A stretch of 44,080 bases of DNA from a virus. The notes beneath the pieces were generated by a model. That model did no database searches. It was not told the DNA's origin and saw only the letters and a list, made by a program, of their open reading frames with translations. The stretch spans positions 1 to 44,080 of the IMG/VR virus record IMGVR_UViG_3300012005_000013; one strand, written 5' to 3'. The number at the start of each line of letters is the position of its first letter. The first letter of the stretch is position 1. Below are positions 1 to 6,282 of the stretch, one piece after another. A program made the translations under genes and the position numbers.

Positions 1-58
1 GGCCCATGAGTGTGCAGGATGCGACCCGATTTGTCCCAATGCGAGTGCGAATCCCTCG

Positions 59-76
59 CTCGGGGCATCGCCCGAG
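59..76. terminator. Hairpin downstream of the leftward repressor gene
   Basis: A 6-bp perfect stem (CTCGGG at 59-64, CCCGAG at 71-76) closes a 6-base loop. It lies about 130 bases past the repressor stop and is repeated at the right end of the window. There is no T-run, which is common for GC-rich actinobacterial terminators. The role is inferred only. Confidence 0.3.
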
Positions 77-120
77 TCGCCTCGCTGAGCCTACGTTGAG
101 GGTGGGCGACGAGGAGCACG

Positions 121-252
121 GTGGGCGGGTTCGACGACGCACGGCTAGTCCTGGACGCCGAGGCGCGGATCCGCCGCGCCCTACCCGTCTATGAGGAGGA
201 GGCGCTAAGAGCGCTCGCGGTCCTCGTCTCGATTCTGCTGCGGCTCTTGTAG
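121..252 (+). CDS. Possible small helical peptide (43 aa), convergent with the repressor
   Basis: A GTG at 121 follows a GAGGAG ribosome-binding site at 111-116. The 43-aa product begins MGGFDDARLVLDAEAR and ends in a hydrophobic stretch (LAVLVSILLRLL). Nearly every codon ends in G or C, as in the real genes here, and the product would form an amphipathic then hydrophobic helix. A TACGTT hexamer at 92-97 could be a -10 box. It overlaps the 3' end of the repressor gene by 48 bases on the opposite strand. No family is recognised. It may be real or a product of base composition. Confidence 0.35.
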   Translation: MGGFDDARLVLDAEARIRRALPVYEEEALRALAVLVSILLRLL

Positions 253-543
253 AGCCTCGCGCTCGCCCGTCGTGAGGATGCTCGACTCGCGGCGAACGTA
301 GCGCACACCGTTCAACTCGATCTCGTCCGGCTGCTCGATGCCGAGTAGATCGGCCAGCGGGACTCCGTACGCCTTCGCTAGACGTGCGGCGGTGTGCACA
401 CCGGGTTCCGCCTTCCCGTTCTCATATCGGCTGATGCTGCTCTTTGCGCATCCGGCAGCATCCGCCGCCTGATCCGCTGTCAGGCCAGACGACGCTCGTG
501 CGCGTCGGAAGCGGCGAGCCATCGCGTCCGGGTTCTCAGCCAT
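205..543 (-). CDS. XRE-family repressor (CI-like immunity regulator)
   Basis: This is a 112-aa DNA-binding protein. Residues about 8-65 form a classic XRE helix-turn-helix (GLTADQAADAAGCAKSSISR, then YENGKAEP). A short C-terminal part follows (ELNGVRYVRRESSI) and a charged tail. It has no LexA-type peptidase domain, so induction would not be by RecA-stimulated self-cleavage. I place the start at the ATG at 543 because a TAATCT hexamer lies at 557-552, 8 nt upstream, giving a leaderless message. A second ATG at 585, inside the operator palindrome, would add 14 residues. The gene is divergent from the Cro-like gene at 615 and very likely represses it through the inverted repeat at 583-617. Position and domain support the repressor role; binding is inferred. 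Confidence 0.8.
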   Translation of the reverse strand: MAENPDAMARRFRRARASSGLTADQAADAAGCAKSSISRYENGKAEPGVHTAARLAKAYGVPLADLLGIEQPDEIELNGVRYVRRESSILTTGEREALQEPQQNRDEDRERS

Positions 544-578
544 GTGAGGCGAGATTAGGGATATCTGCCCACTCGGGC

Positions 579-614
579 TTGACATGTGCCGGATTAGGTC
601 CTACGATCCGGCAC
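579..614 (+). promoter_or_regulatory. Rightward early promoter (PR-like), leaderless
   Basis: A perfect TTGACA -35 box lies at 579-584, followed by a 17-base spacer and a TACGAT -10 box at 602-607. The start codon of the next gene begins 7 nt later at 615, so the transcript should start at or next to the ATG with no leader. This is the best sigma-70 promoter I see in the window and probably drives the whole early operon. Confidence 0.75.
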
Positions 615-617
615 ATG
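583..617. promoter_or_regulatory. Operator: 12-bp perfect inverted repeat across the divergent promoter
   Basis: CATGTGCCGGAT (583-594) and ATCCGGCACATG (606-617) are perfect inverted half-sites separated by 11 bases. One overlaps the -35 box, the other overlaps the -10 box and includes the Cro-like gene's ATG. A bound repressor would directly occlude RNA polymerase. A weaker relative, CATGTGAGGCGA, lies at 541-552 over the repressor's own start and could serve autoregulation. Confidence 0.7.
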
Positions 618-824
618 GAGCAGAGGAATCCGATCAGGACACAGCGCCGAGCCGTCGAGATGAGCCAAAGAGAACTGGCCCTCGCCTCGGGCATAGGCCT
701 GCGGACCCTCATCCGATACGAGCACGGCGAGCGCTACCCGACCACGGACGTCCTCGTGCGCCTGGCCGACGCGATCGGCTGCGACGCAGCCGAACTCATC
801 CCCGACACCGCCAAGGCGGCATAG
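615..824 (+). CDS. Cro-like XRE transcriptional regulator
   Basis: This 69-aa protein is almost entirely one HTH_XRE domain (MSQRELALASGIGLRTLIR, YEHGERYPTTDVLVRLADAI), the size typical of Cro-type antirepressors. The ATG at 615 sits 7 nt after the -10 box and there is no Shine-Dalgarno sequence, so translation is presumably leaderless. It is the first gene of the rightward early operon and divergent from the repressor. Its expected role is to bind the shared operator and favour lytic growth. That role is inferred from position; the DNA-binding fold is clear. Confidence 0.75.
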   Translation: MEQRNPIRTQRRAVEMSQRELALASGIGLRTLIRYEHGERYPTTDVLVRLADAIGCDAAELIPDTAKAA

Positions 825-932
825 GTGCTGGTGGCCCGTGAACATCGACGTCGCTCCTCATGGGAGACGACGGTAATGCAACCCCGAGCGCTTGTCGCTA
901 TGGGACCGGCCGGACGGCATCCGGAAACAGAA

Positions 933-971
933 GCGCCCCGTCCAAATCGGCCTGACAGCCGGACGGGGCGC
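933..971. terminator. Strong hairpin, attenuator or terminator between switch and early operon
   Basis: An 11-bp perfect stem (GCGCCCCGTCC at 933-943, GGACGGGGCGC at 961-971) closes a 17-base loop, with no T-run after it. It lies in the 168-base gap between the Cro-like gene and the gene at 993. Similar GC-rich hairpins mark transcription-unit borders in actinophages. It may attenuate read-through from the early promoter or act as a processing site. Nothing else convincing is seen in 825-992. Confidence 0.55.
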
Positions 972-992
972 ACCCAGACAGGAGTCTAGACG

Positions 993-1253
993 ATGGCTAC
1001 CACCGTGCGGTCGATCGAGACCGCCCCAAGCCGACGAGGTGGGCGGAGTGTCCGCTACCTCATCGCCGGTCCGACGCGCGTGAAAGCGTGCACGGACCTG
1101 CTGACGATCAGCGGTCACGCGAGCCGGATGCGGCGCATCGCCGACGAGCTGTACGCCTGCGCCGACGAGATCGACCAGAGCCGGTCGATCGTAAGTCGGA
1201 TCCTCGGCTCGCTGCCGCAGCACGACACGCTGAATGGTCGGAGAGCCGCATGA
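993..1253 (+). CDS. Hypothetical protein (86 aa)
   Basis: The ATG at 993 is preceded by a GGAG ribosome-binding site at 981-984. The protein has a basic N-terminus (SRRGGRSVRYL) and a helical, mixed-charge C-terminal half (RMRRIADELYACADEIDQSR). I do not recognise a family. It is the first gene after the hairpin and its TGA overlaps the next start (ATGA), so it is probably translationally coupled to the HTH gene behind it. Confidence 0.6.
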   Translation: MATTVRSIETAPSRRGGRSVRYLIAGPTRVKACTDLLTISGHASRMRRIADELYACADEIDQSRSIVSRILGSLPQHDTLNGRRAA

Positions 1254-1624
1254 GCCCGCTCAGCCGCACCCGCCAGACAAACAGCATCACCCTCGACGGC
1301 CACCGCGTCCGCGAACTCCGCACCCGCATCGGCCTCAGCCAGCCCGACGTCGCCGCTCTCTCCGGCCTCTCAACCGGAACCATCGGCAACATCGAAGGCG
1401 GCAAGCGCCCGACCCTCACCGTCAACCCGGCGTGTCGCCTCGCCGCCGCACTCGGCGTTCGTCTCGAAGTCATCATCTGCCCGGCTCCGATGCCCGAAGT
1501 GTCGGCGCAGAGCGAAGCGCAGATCCAGCTCCGACTCCTCATGTCGCGAGTCGCGAAGCTCGAATCGGAGAACCAGCGACTCCGCGACAACGCCGCTGAC
1601 CACGTCCTCGGACAGGTGGCGTGA
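1250..1624 (+). CDS. XRE-family regulator with C-terminal coiled coil
   Basis: The 124-aa protein has an XRE helix-turn-helix at residues about 14-72 (RVRELRTRIGLSQPDVAALS, TGTIGNIEGGKRPTL). It ends in a leucine-rich, charged coiled coil (LRLLMSRVAKLESENQRLRD) that probably makes it dimeric. The start is the ATG of an ATGA overlap at 1250 with GGAG just upstream. A longer in-frame extension upstream lies in the preceding gene and looks like shadow sequence. It is the third HTH regulator in the first 1.6 kb. It may control early or late genes; its target is unknown. Confidence 0.75.
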   Translation: MSPLSRTRQTNSITLDGHRVRELRTRIGLSQPDVAALSGLSTGTIGNIEGGKRPTLTVNPACRLAAALGVRLEVIICPAPMPEVSAQSEAQIQLRLLMSRVAKLESENQRLRDNAADHVLGQVA

Positions 1625-2301
1625 TGACCGCGACCACCAAAGTCATCGCCGAGTCAATCAAGTCCGAGTCTCCCGTTCAGTGGAGCACGGAAGTCGCGAC
1701 GTCTTCGGGCGCGTACATGGATTTCGAGGAGCGCGATCGCCTCTTACGACGCGCTGCCAGCATCGAGATCAGCACCCATCTCTGTCGTCGCGGAAGCATG
1801 CTCGACGCCAAGACGCACGAGCAGTATTGGCGCGTCGGTCGAGGCCAACGATTCAAGCGAGGAGAGTCCTACCTCGGCAACGCATTGAATCAGAGCCGGC
1901 AGATCGACCTCAACTGGAAGCGAGTAACACGGGCGCGCGACGAGTTCCGAGCCGACCTGCGAGCGCTCTGGTCGTACTGGTCGCCCGTCCCGAATCTCAC
2001 GCTGTCCCAGGTCACGAAGATCTTCTGGAACAACGGCGTCAACAACTACGGACGGGACCTTCTGGAGACCCAGTCGTATTGGATTCGGAAGCGGCGACAC
2101 GCCGAGATTCGACGTGCTTCTACGCCGATCGTGAACGCCGCATACGAGTTCGCGAGGGTCTGGCCCCACAGCAGCGAGACCGCAGTCATGGAGTCCCTTT
2201 CGGAGTTCGCGAAGGACGTTGACGGCATTCTCGAAGCGCTCCTCGATTTGCATGACGGCAAGCGTGGAGACGAGTTCGACCCGAGGGAGCGTGAGTGGTA
2301 A
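1624..2301 (+). CDS. Hypothetical early protein (225 aa), Trp/Arg-rich
   Basis: The ATG at 1624 overlaps the preceding TGA by one base and follows an AGGTGG motif; a GTG three bases earlier is also in frame. The protein is rich in Arg, Trp and Tyr, with helices such as RARDEFRADLRALWSYW and SYWIRKRRHAEIRRAS. It shows no signal peptide, membrane segment or catalytic motif I can name. It sits between a regulator and a clamp-like protein in the early operon, which suggests a DNA-metabolism or host-takeover role without proving it. Confidence 0.65.
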   Translation: MTATTKVIAESIKSESPVQWSTEVATSSGAYMDFEERDRLLRRAASIEISTHLCRRGSMLDAKTHEQYWRVGRGQRFKRGESYLGNALNQSRQIDLNWKRVTRARDEFRADLRALWSYWSPVPNLTLSQVTKIFWNNGVNNYGRDLLETQSYWIRKRRHAEIRRASTPIVNAAYEFARVWPHSSETAVMESLSEFAKDVDGILEALLDLHDGKRGDEFDPREREW

Positions 2302-2846
2302 TGGCGACTCTGAAGATCCCCGATACCTGCAAGATCGAGCGCTGCGTCAGTAGCGACGACACCAAGACGCTTGGACACCCGAACCTTCGGACATTCGCCG
2401 ACGGTGAACGAGTCGTCATCGCTACTGACGCGGTCAAGATGGTCGTGATCCCGGTCGATACGGACGCGGTCGATGGCGTGATTCCGATGGAAGTCGTCAA
2501 GGCGGCTCGCCGATCCCATGTGGAGATCGACCTTGAACAATCGACCGCGACCGTCACCGAGGACGAGCACCACGAAACGTGGAAGCGTTCAGAGGGTCCG
2601 TATCCTGACTGCGAAGCAATCATGGCGAGGGCGGCCGTCCCTGGCGCGCCTGGTACTCACACCTTCGCGGTGAACGCTCGGCATCTGCTTGCCCTCCAGA
2701 AGGCGATGGGGACCTTGACGCTGGTCATCACTGTCGATACGTCGGATGCGCGGGCGCCGATCTACGTCGCGCCGTGGGGAATGTGCGGATCCGTCGGAGC
2801 GCGCGGCGCCGTGATGCCGATGAACATCTCAAAGGACGAGTCATGA
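2301..2846 (+). CDS. Short DNA sliding-clamp-like protein (DNA polymerase III beta-like)
   Basis: At 181 aa this is about half the length of a bacterial beta clamp (about 370 aa). The pattern fits: RVVIATDAVKMVVIPVD resembles the strand that ends a clamp domain, EGPYPDCEAIM matches the YPD linker element, FAVNARHLLALQKAM resembles the next domain's helix, and the end (GARGAVMPMNI) matches the beta-clamp C-terminus (VMPMRL). Clamps tether polymerases and other enzymes to DNA. A shortened form would need more subunits per ring, or it may work as a decoy or loader partner. Start: ATG at 2301, overlapping the previous stop. The assignment comes from motif resemblance only. Confidence 0.55.
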   Translation: MATLKIPDTCKIERCVSSDDTKTLGHPNLRTFADGERVVIATDAVKMVVIPVDTDAVDGVIPMEVVKAARRSHVEIDLEQSTATVTEDEHHETWKRSEGPYPDCEAIMARAAVPGAPGTHTFAVNARHLLALQKAMGTLTLVITVDTSDARAPIYVAPWGMCGSVGARGAVMPMNISKDES

Positions 2847-3049
2847 CTCCCGCCGAGGTCCTCCACATCTTCCACCGCCTCGAAGCGCAAGTCAACTGTG
2901 CCCAGGATCCAGTCAGCGCGTGCTGGGCGAGCGACGCACGCTACGCGTTCGCGGACGCCAAAGGGCTCAGCGACGGCGAGGGCGAGATCGACTACGCCGC
3001 CGTAGAAGTCCTCTACGCCGAGGTGTACGGAGAGGAGTGGGCGTCGTGA
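2843..3049 (+). CDS. Hypothetical protein (68 aa)
   Basis: This small acidic protein starts at an ATGA overlap with AGGA upstream. It has a helical N-terminus (PAEVLHIFHRLEAQVN) and an acidic C-terminus (EVLYAEVYGEEWAS). No family is recognised. It is coupled to both neighbours by four-base overlaps. Confidence 0.6.
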   Translation: MTPAEVLHIFHRLEAQVNCAQDPVSACWASDARYAFADAKGLSDGEGEIDYAAVEVLYAEVYGEEWAS

Positions 3050-3252
3050 GCGTCCCGATTCACAAGGTCGAGCCGCCGCGCATGTCGTACGACGACCTCG
3101 ATCGCAACGACCTCGAAGACCGCCTCCACGACTTGTGGAAGCTCGTCGATGTGATCGCTGACGAGTTCGCCGCAGCCGGCTATCCGAGCGAGGCGGGAGA
3201 GCTCTACGACTCGTCGTGGATGATCCTGCAGGTCGCGAGGCGACTCTCGTGA
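3046..3252 (+). CDS. Hypothetical protein (68 aa)
   Basis: The GTG start lies in a GTGA overlap and GAGGAG lies upstream. The product is acidic and helical (DLEDRLHDLWKLVDVIADEF). No family is recognised. Confidence 0.6.
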   Translation: MSVPIHKVEPPRMSYDDLDRNDLEDRLHDLWKLVDVIADEFAAAGYPSEAGELYDSSWMILQVARRLS

Positions 3253-3596
3253 GCGCCGCGCATGACGAGGCGTGGGACATCAGGATCACCGAGCCGACGC
3301 ATCCTGTCGCCGCTGCGATCCAGCAGCGAGCCAGCGAGGCCGAAGCCAGGCTCGCCGAGACGCGCGAGTACCTCGCCGCGGCTGAGGCTGCACTCGACGA
3401 ACAAGCCGAGACGATCCGTTGCCTCGAAAAGCGGAATCGGCGCGTGAGCGCGGATCGCGCGCACCTCCTCGATATCGCTCGCGAGGAGGAGCGAGACGCG
3501 TTGACCGCAGCGTTCTGCGGCGGCATCCTCGCCGCGGCTCTGGCGGTCGCTGTCTGGGTGTGGGTGCTTCCGTGGATCGCGGGGATCGTCGCATGA
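3249..3596 (+). CDS. Coiled-coil protein with C-terminal membrane anchor
   Basis: The 115-aa product has a long charged coiled coil (residues about 25-70, for example ASEAEARLAETREYLAAAEA). A single hydrophobic segment of about 25 residues follows (GILAAALAVAVWVWVLPWIA). This tail-anchored layout would place the coil in the cytoplasm. Its early position argues against a lysis role; superinfection exclusion or membrane tethering is possible but unproven. The start is the GTG of a GTGA overlap. Confidence 0.6.
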   Translation: MSAAHDEAWDIRITEPTHPVAAAIQQRASEAEARLAETREYLAAAEAALDEQAETIRCLEKRNRRVSADRAHLLDIAREEERDALTAAFCGGILAAALAVAVWVWVLPWIAGIVA

Positions 3597-3703
3597 GACG
3601 CCTCTGGAACTGGGAGCAGGACCGCGACAACGCCGCCGAGTACGACCATCGAGGCTGGGTCGTCCGCCTCATCCGAATCATCTTGAGAAGGAGCGCGAAG
3701 TGA
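3593..3703 (+). CDS. Small hypothetical protein (36 aa)
   Basis: ATGA and GTGA overlaps on both sides tie this 36-aa reading frame into the operon. A GGGGA motif lies upstream. The product is short and basic at the end (WVVRLIRIILRRSAK), possibly an amphipathic helix. No function can be given. Confidence 0.45.
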   Translation: MRRLWNWEQDRDNAAEYDHRGWVVRLIRIILRRSAK

Positions 3704-3939
3704 GCAGGACCATCTCTCACTCCGAGATCTCGACGATGCTCGGCTGCCAGCAGCGCCACGCCTACCAGTACACCGGGGCTCTCACTGGCGGCGTGACGCT
3801 CAAGCCGGCAGAGACGCACCAGCGGCTCAAGTCCGGCAAGGCGATGCACGCCGCGCTAGAGGTCTGGCACACCGGCGGAACCCTCCAAGCGTCCATCGAG
3901 GCGCTCACCGATGCGCTCGCCGAGGAGGAGTCGTGCTGA
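3700..3939 (+). CDS. Cas4/RecB-like nuclease, N-terminal half (split gene, part 1)
   Basis: This 79-aa protein matches the start of a PD-(D/E)XK exonuclease of the Cas4/AddB/RecB group. It has SHSEISTMLGCQQRHAYQY, in which Cys16 would be the isolated first ligand of a [4Fe-4S] cluster, then SGKAMHAALE with the conserved catalytic His. It then stops, while the catalytic Asp, Glu and Lys and the other three Cys lie in the next gene. The GTG start lies in a GTGA overlap and AAGGAG lies upstream. The two halves probably assemble into one enzyme that makes recombinogenic 3' ends for the Sak4-like ATPase downstream. A sequencing error splitting one gene is the alternative. Confidence 0.65.
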   Translation: MSRTISHSEISTMLGCQQRHAYQYTGALTGGVTLKPAETHQRLKSGKAMHAALEVWHTGGTLQASIEALTDALAEEESC

Positions 3940-4700
3940 CGCTCACACTCCCTGATCCGGTCCTCGCCGAGGGCGAGCGGCTCGCAGCGATCCTCAGCCA
4001 CTACGCGCGGACCGTGCCGCGGCTCGACCTCGTCGCAACCGAAGTCGAGTTCGACGTCCCGCTGCCCGGAAGGGTCACTGGCGCATCATCAAGCAGGTAC
4101 CGATTCTCGGGCCGCTTCGACGGCGTGACCGCCGAGCCGATGATCGCCGAGTTCAAGCTCCGAGGCGTGCTGTCGAGCGTCGAGCAAGTCCTCCTCAGCC
4201 GGCAGACGAGGCTCTACTCGTGGGCGTACTGGCGCCTGCACGGAGTCTATCCCGAGGGCGTCATCGTCGAGGAGATCCTGAACGTCGCGCCCGGCGAGCC
4301 GAAGATCCTCAAGAGCGGCCAGCCGTCGCACGACAAGCGCCAGGCGATCACCGTCGAGGCGTACCTAAACGCCTGCGTGCGAGCGAACGAGACGATGAGC
4401 GAAGAGACGATCGACGCGCTCCGAGCCCGCGTCTGGCATCGCCGACACACGATCAGGCTCACACCGCGCGAGATCCGAGAGGCCGGACGACAACTCGTCT
4501 CCGCCGCCCGCCTCGTCGGGATGCTCGACCGGGGAGAGCTCTACCCGGTCCGCAACCCGAATCCGTCGCGCTGTCCGAGCTGCCCATTCCGAGCTCCCTG
4601 CGCGGACCACGATCCCCGGTTCGCGCTCGAACTCGCCGACGCAGGCGTGTACGAGCTGCAACCCGCCAAGAAGGACCGACCCGGAAGGAAAGCCGCCTGA
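3933..4700 (+). CDS. Cas4/RecB-like PD-(D/E)XK nuclease, catalytic half (split gene, part 2)
   Basis: The 255-aa product carries the nuclease core: FDG (Asp), then IAEFKLR (the E-x-K motif), then SRQTRLYSW (the Q-x-x-x-Y motif). Near the end RCPSCPFRAPC supplies three Cys of a Cas4/AddB-type iron-sulfur cluster. The fourth Cys and the conserved His are in the gene before it. The start GTG at 3933 overlaps the previous stop by 7 bases (GTGCTGA) and follows a strong GGAGGAG, so it is made as a separate, coupled chain. The enzyme should resect DNA ends. The fold assignment is good; the need for both halves is inferred from the distribution of residues. Confidence 0.75.
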   Translation: MLTLTLPDPVLAEGERLAAILSHYARTVPRLDLVATEVEFDVPLPGRVTGASSSRYRFSGRFDGVTAEPMIAEFKLRGVLSSVEQVLLSRQTRLYSWAYWRLHGVYPEGVIVEEILNVAPGEPKILKSGQPSHDKRQAITVEAYLNACVRANETMSEETIDALRARVWHRRHTIRLTPREIREAGRQLVSAARLVGMLDRGELYPVRNPNPSRCPSCPFRAPCADHDPRFALELADAGVYELQPAKKDRPGRKAA

Positions 4701-5431
4701 TGGCGATCACGATCATCGAGAATCCGCCCGCAGAGGCGCAGCTCGCGAAGTTCCTGCTCTACGGAGCGCCCGGCAGCGGCAAGACGATCGCCGCCTGCGG
4801 CCTCCCGAGCCCGATCCTCTACATCAACTGTGAGGGCCCCGACGCCGTCACGACGGGACGCCGGCTACACGCCGAGTCTCGCATCCTAGAGGTCAGGCCC
4901 GAGACGGTCGATGATCTCCGAGCCGCCGTCGCATTCGCGCTCGACCCGCGGAACGAGATCGAGTCGATCGCGCTCGACACGATCGGCGAGGCGTACAAGC
5001 TCGTCCTCTCCGAACTCTCCTCGTCGTCTCCTCGGCCGAGCCTCCAGAACTACGGCGACTCCAACGTGACCATCGCCCGGCTCGCACGGACGCTCCGCGA
5101 CGCGCCGCTGAACGTCGCGATCCTCGCTCACGAGGAAGTCCTCGACAACGACGACGACCGGATCGTGCGACCCTCGACGGGCGGCAAGAAGCTCCCCGAA
5201 GAGGTCATGGCGATGATGAGCATCGTCGCCTACACCGCCGTCGTCCCGGCGCACGAGGAGAAGCCGAAGCGGTACGTCGGCCAGCTCGTCGAGGCGAAGG
5301 GCCGACGCGCGAAGGATCGCTCGGGCGTCCTCGGAGACGTCCGCGACCTCGACCTCGGCGAGTGGATCGCAGCGATCCGCGGAGCCACCACAGAGTCCGC
5401 CGCCGTGGCGGCTGAGAAGGAGTCCAAGTGA
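4700..5431 (+). CDS. Sak4-like single-strand annealing ATPase (AAA_24)
   Basis: The 243-aa protein has a Walker A P-loop (LLYGAPGSGKT, residues about 19-29), a Walker-B-like strand (IESIALDTIGEAYK) and a later strand ending NVAILAHEEV. This is a RecA-like core of the size of phage Sak4 recombinases. These proteins anneal single-stranded DNA together with an SSB. It lies directly between the nuclease and an SSB-like gene, the usual three-gene recombination cassette. The ATG at 4700 overlaps the upstream TGA by one base and AAGGAA precedes it. Confidence 0.8.
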   Translation: MAITIIENPPAEAQLAKFLLYGAPGSGKTIAACGLPSPILYINCEGPDAVTTGRRLHAESRILEVRPETVDDLRAAVAFALDPRNEIESIALDTIGEAYKLVLSELSSSSPRPSLQNYGDSNVTIARLARTLRDAPLNVAILAHEEVLDNDDDRIVRPSTGGKKLPEEVMAMMSIVAYTAVVPAHEEKPKRYVGQLVEAKGRRAKDRSGVLGDVRDLDLGEWIAAIRGATTESAAVAAEKESK

Positions 5432-5895
5432 CCATCACCCTGAACCTGTCAGGCGTCGAAGCGTCGACCGGCGGAGCCGTCCTCGGAGTCGGCAAGCATC
5501 GAGCGACGTTCACCGAGAGCGTCGAAGGAGAGTCGAGCGGCGGCCATCCACAGTTCGAGGTCAAGCTCTCCAACGACGAGGGCTCGATCCGCGACTGGGT
5601 CGTGATCACCGACAAGAGCCTCTGGAAGGTCCGCCAGATGATCGAGGCCGTCGGCCACGAGATCCCGGATGGCGAGTTCAAGTTCCAAGCCTCGTGGCTC
5701 GTCGGCTGCGAGGTCGGGATCACCGTCGCGATCGAGAAGTACAAGGACGAGGATAAGACCCGCGTCAAGTACTACGACCGGCTGCCCGAGACGAAGGCCA
5801 AGAAGATCTCCAGCGGACATGCCTCGACAGGAGTGGACGACGACGATTCGATTCCGTTCCGCTGGATCGACGACGGCGTGCTGGACATCATCTGA
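5428..5895 (+). CDS. SSB-like / DUF669-type ssDNA-binding protein
   Basis: The 155-aa product is beta-rich (GCEVGITVAIEKYKDEDKTR, VKYYDRLPETK), like the DUF669-type proteins found beside Sak4 ATPases. Near the end it has DDDDSIPF, which resembles the acidic SSB tip that docks repair enzymes, but about 12 more residues follow it here. It starts at the GTG of a GTGA overlap after AAGGAG. The likely role is to coat ssDNA during replication and annealing. Assigned by context and composition. Confidence 0.6.
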   Translation: MTITLNLSGVEASTGGAVLGVGKHRATFTESVEGESSGGHPQFEVKLSNDEGSIRDWVVITDKSLWKVRQMIEAVGHEIPDGEFKFQASWLVGCEVGITVAIEKYKDEDKTRVKYYDRLPETKAKKISSGHASTGVDDDDSIPFRWIDDGVLDII

Positions 5896-6104
5896 TGGAC
5901 GTCACCGACCAGGCGACTCGCCAGATGCTCACCCTCGGCCGCGCCATGCTCGCGGCGGCCGAGGAGGAACTACGAGACGCCGAATCACGAGTCGTCGCGA
6001 TCACGGACCAGCTCGACGCCGCACGCGCGGATCGCAGCCGGACTGAGAGGCGGCGGAACCGGCTCGCATGGTTCGTCTCGCAGACCGAGCGCAGCGATGA
6101 CTGA
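5895..6104 (+). CDS. Small coiled-coil protein (69 aa)
   Basis: The sequence is almost wholly helical and charged (MLAAAEEELRDAESRVVAIT, ARADRSRTERRRNRL), indicating a coiled coil. The ATG overlaps the upstream TGA by one base. Its 3' end overlaps the excisionase gene by 8 bases. No family is recognised. Confidence 0.6.
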   Translation: MDVTDQATRQMLTLGRAMLAAAEEELRDAESRVVAITDQLDAARADRSRTERRRNRLAWFVSQTERSDD

Positions 6105-6282
6105 CCGCTTGCTGACGACGCGCGAGGTAGCGACGATCCTGCACTGCCACCAGGACACGGTGCTCCGCAAGGTCGCCAAGCGGAGCATCCCGGCGTTCAA
6201 GCTCGACACGGGCGAGATCCGGTATTGGGAGTCCGAGATCCACGCGTGGATCGAGAAGCACCGGATCGGTAGCGCGGCGTGA
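6097..6282 (+). CDS. xis: Excisionase / recombination directionality factor (HTH_17, MerR-like)
   Basis: The 61-aa protein is a winged helix of the AlpA/HTH_17 type: LTTREVATILHCHQDTVLRK, then the GEIRYWESEIHAWIEKH wing region. Phage excisionases of this size lie immediately upstream of the integrase, as here, with a GTGA overlap. It would bind attP/attL DNA and bias integrase toward excision. Some such proteins also act as repressors. Confidence 0.75.
   Translation: MTDRLLTTREVATILHCHQDTVLRKVAKRSIPAFKLDTGEIRYWESEIHAWIEKHRIGSAA

Larger units (their letters stand above)
2..318. repeat. Direct terminal repeat, left copy (317 bp; partner 43763-44079)
   Basis: Bases 2-318 match 43763-44079 without a visible difference. 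The next base on each outer side differs (base 1 against 43762, and 319 against 44080), as expected from an error at a read or contig end. The offset is 43,761, so this is the likely circular unit length. The repeat covers the last 114 bases of the repressor gene and the non-coding stretch beyond it. It is far too long and too gene-internal to be an att site. Circular assembly overlap is the simplest reading; a true packaged terminal repeat is the alternative. Confidence 0.9.

Noticed and set aside
30-76. tRNA-like T-arm wording (GTGCGAATCCC) near the left end
   Set aside because: The stem would enclose 9 bases instead of 7, the T54-T55 pair is absent and no acceptor or anticodon stem can be drawn.
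6-194. Rightward 62-codon open frame at the window start (repeated at 43767)
   Set aside because: No ribosome-binding site, Arg/Pro-rich filler composition and poor codon pattern; the frame starting at 121 looks more like coding DNA.
2-318. Terminal repeats as attL/attR of an integrated prophage
   Set aside because: The repeat is 317 bp, lies in the repressor gene, and attP is recognisable elsewhere (7408-7451).
825-989. 54-codon frame in the gap after the Cro-like gene
   Set aside because: It runs through the perfect 11-bp hairpin, and the composition is Arg/Pro-rich with no conserved look; the hairpin is the better explanation.
3919-3942. Programmed -1 frameshift joining the two nuclease halves
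   Set aside because: The overlap has no heptameric slip sequence and a strong ribosome-binding site serves the second start, so coupled initiation is more likely.
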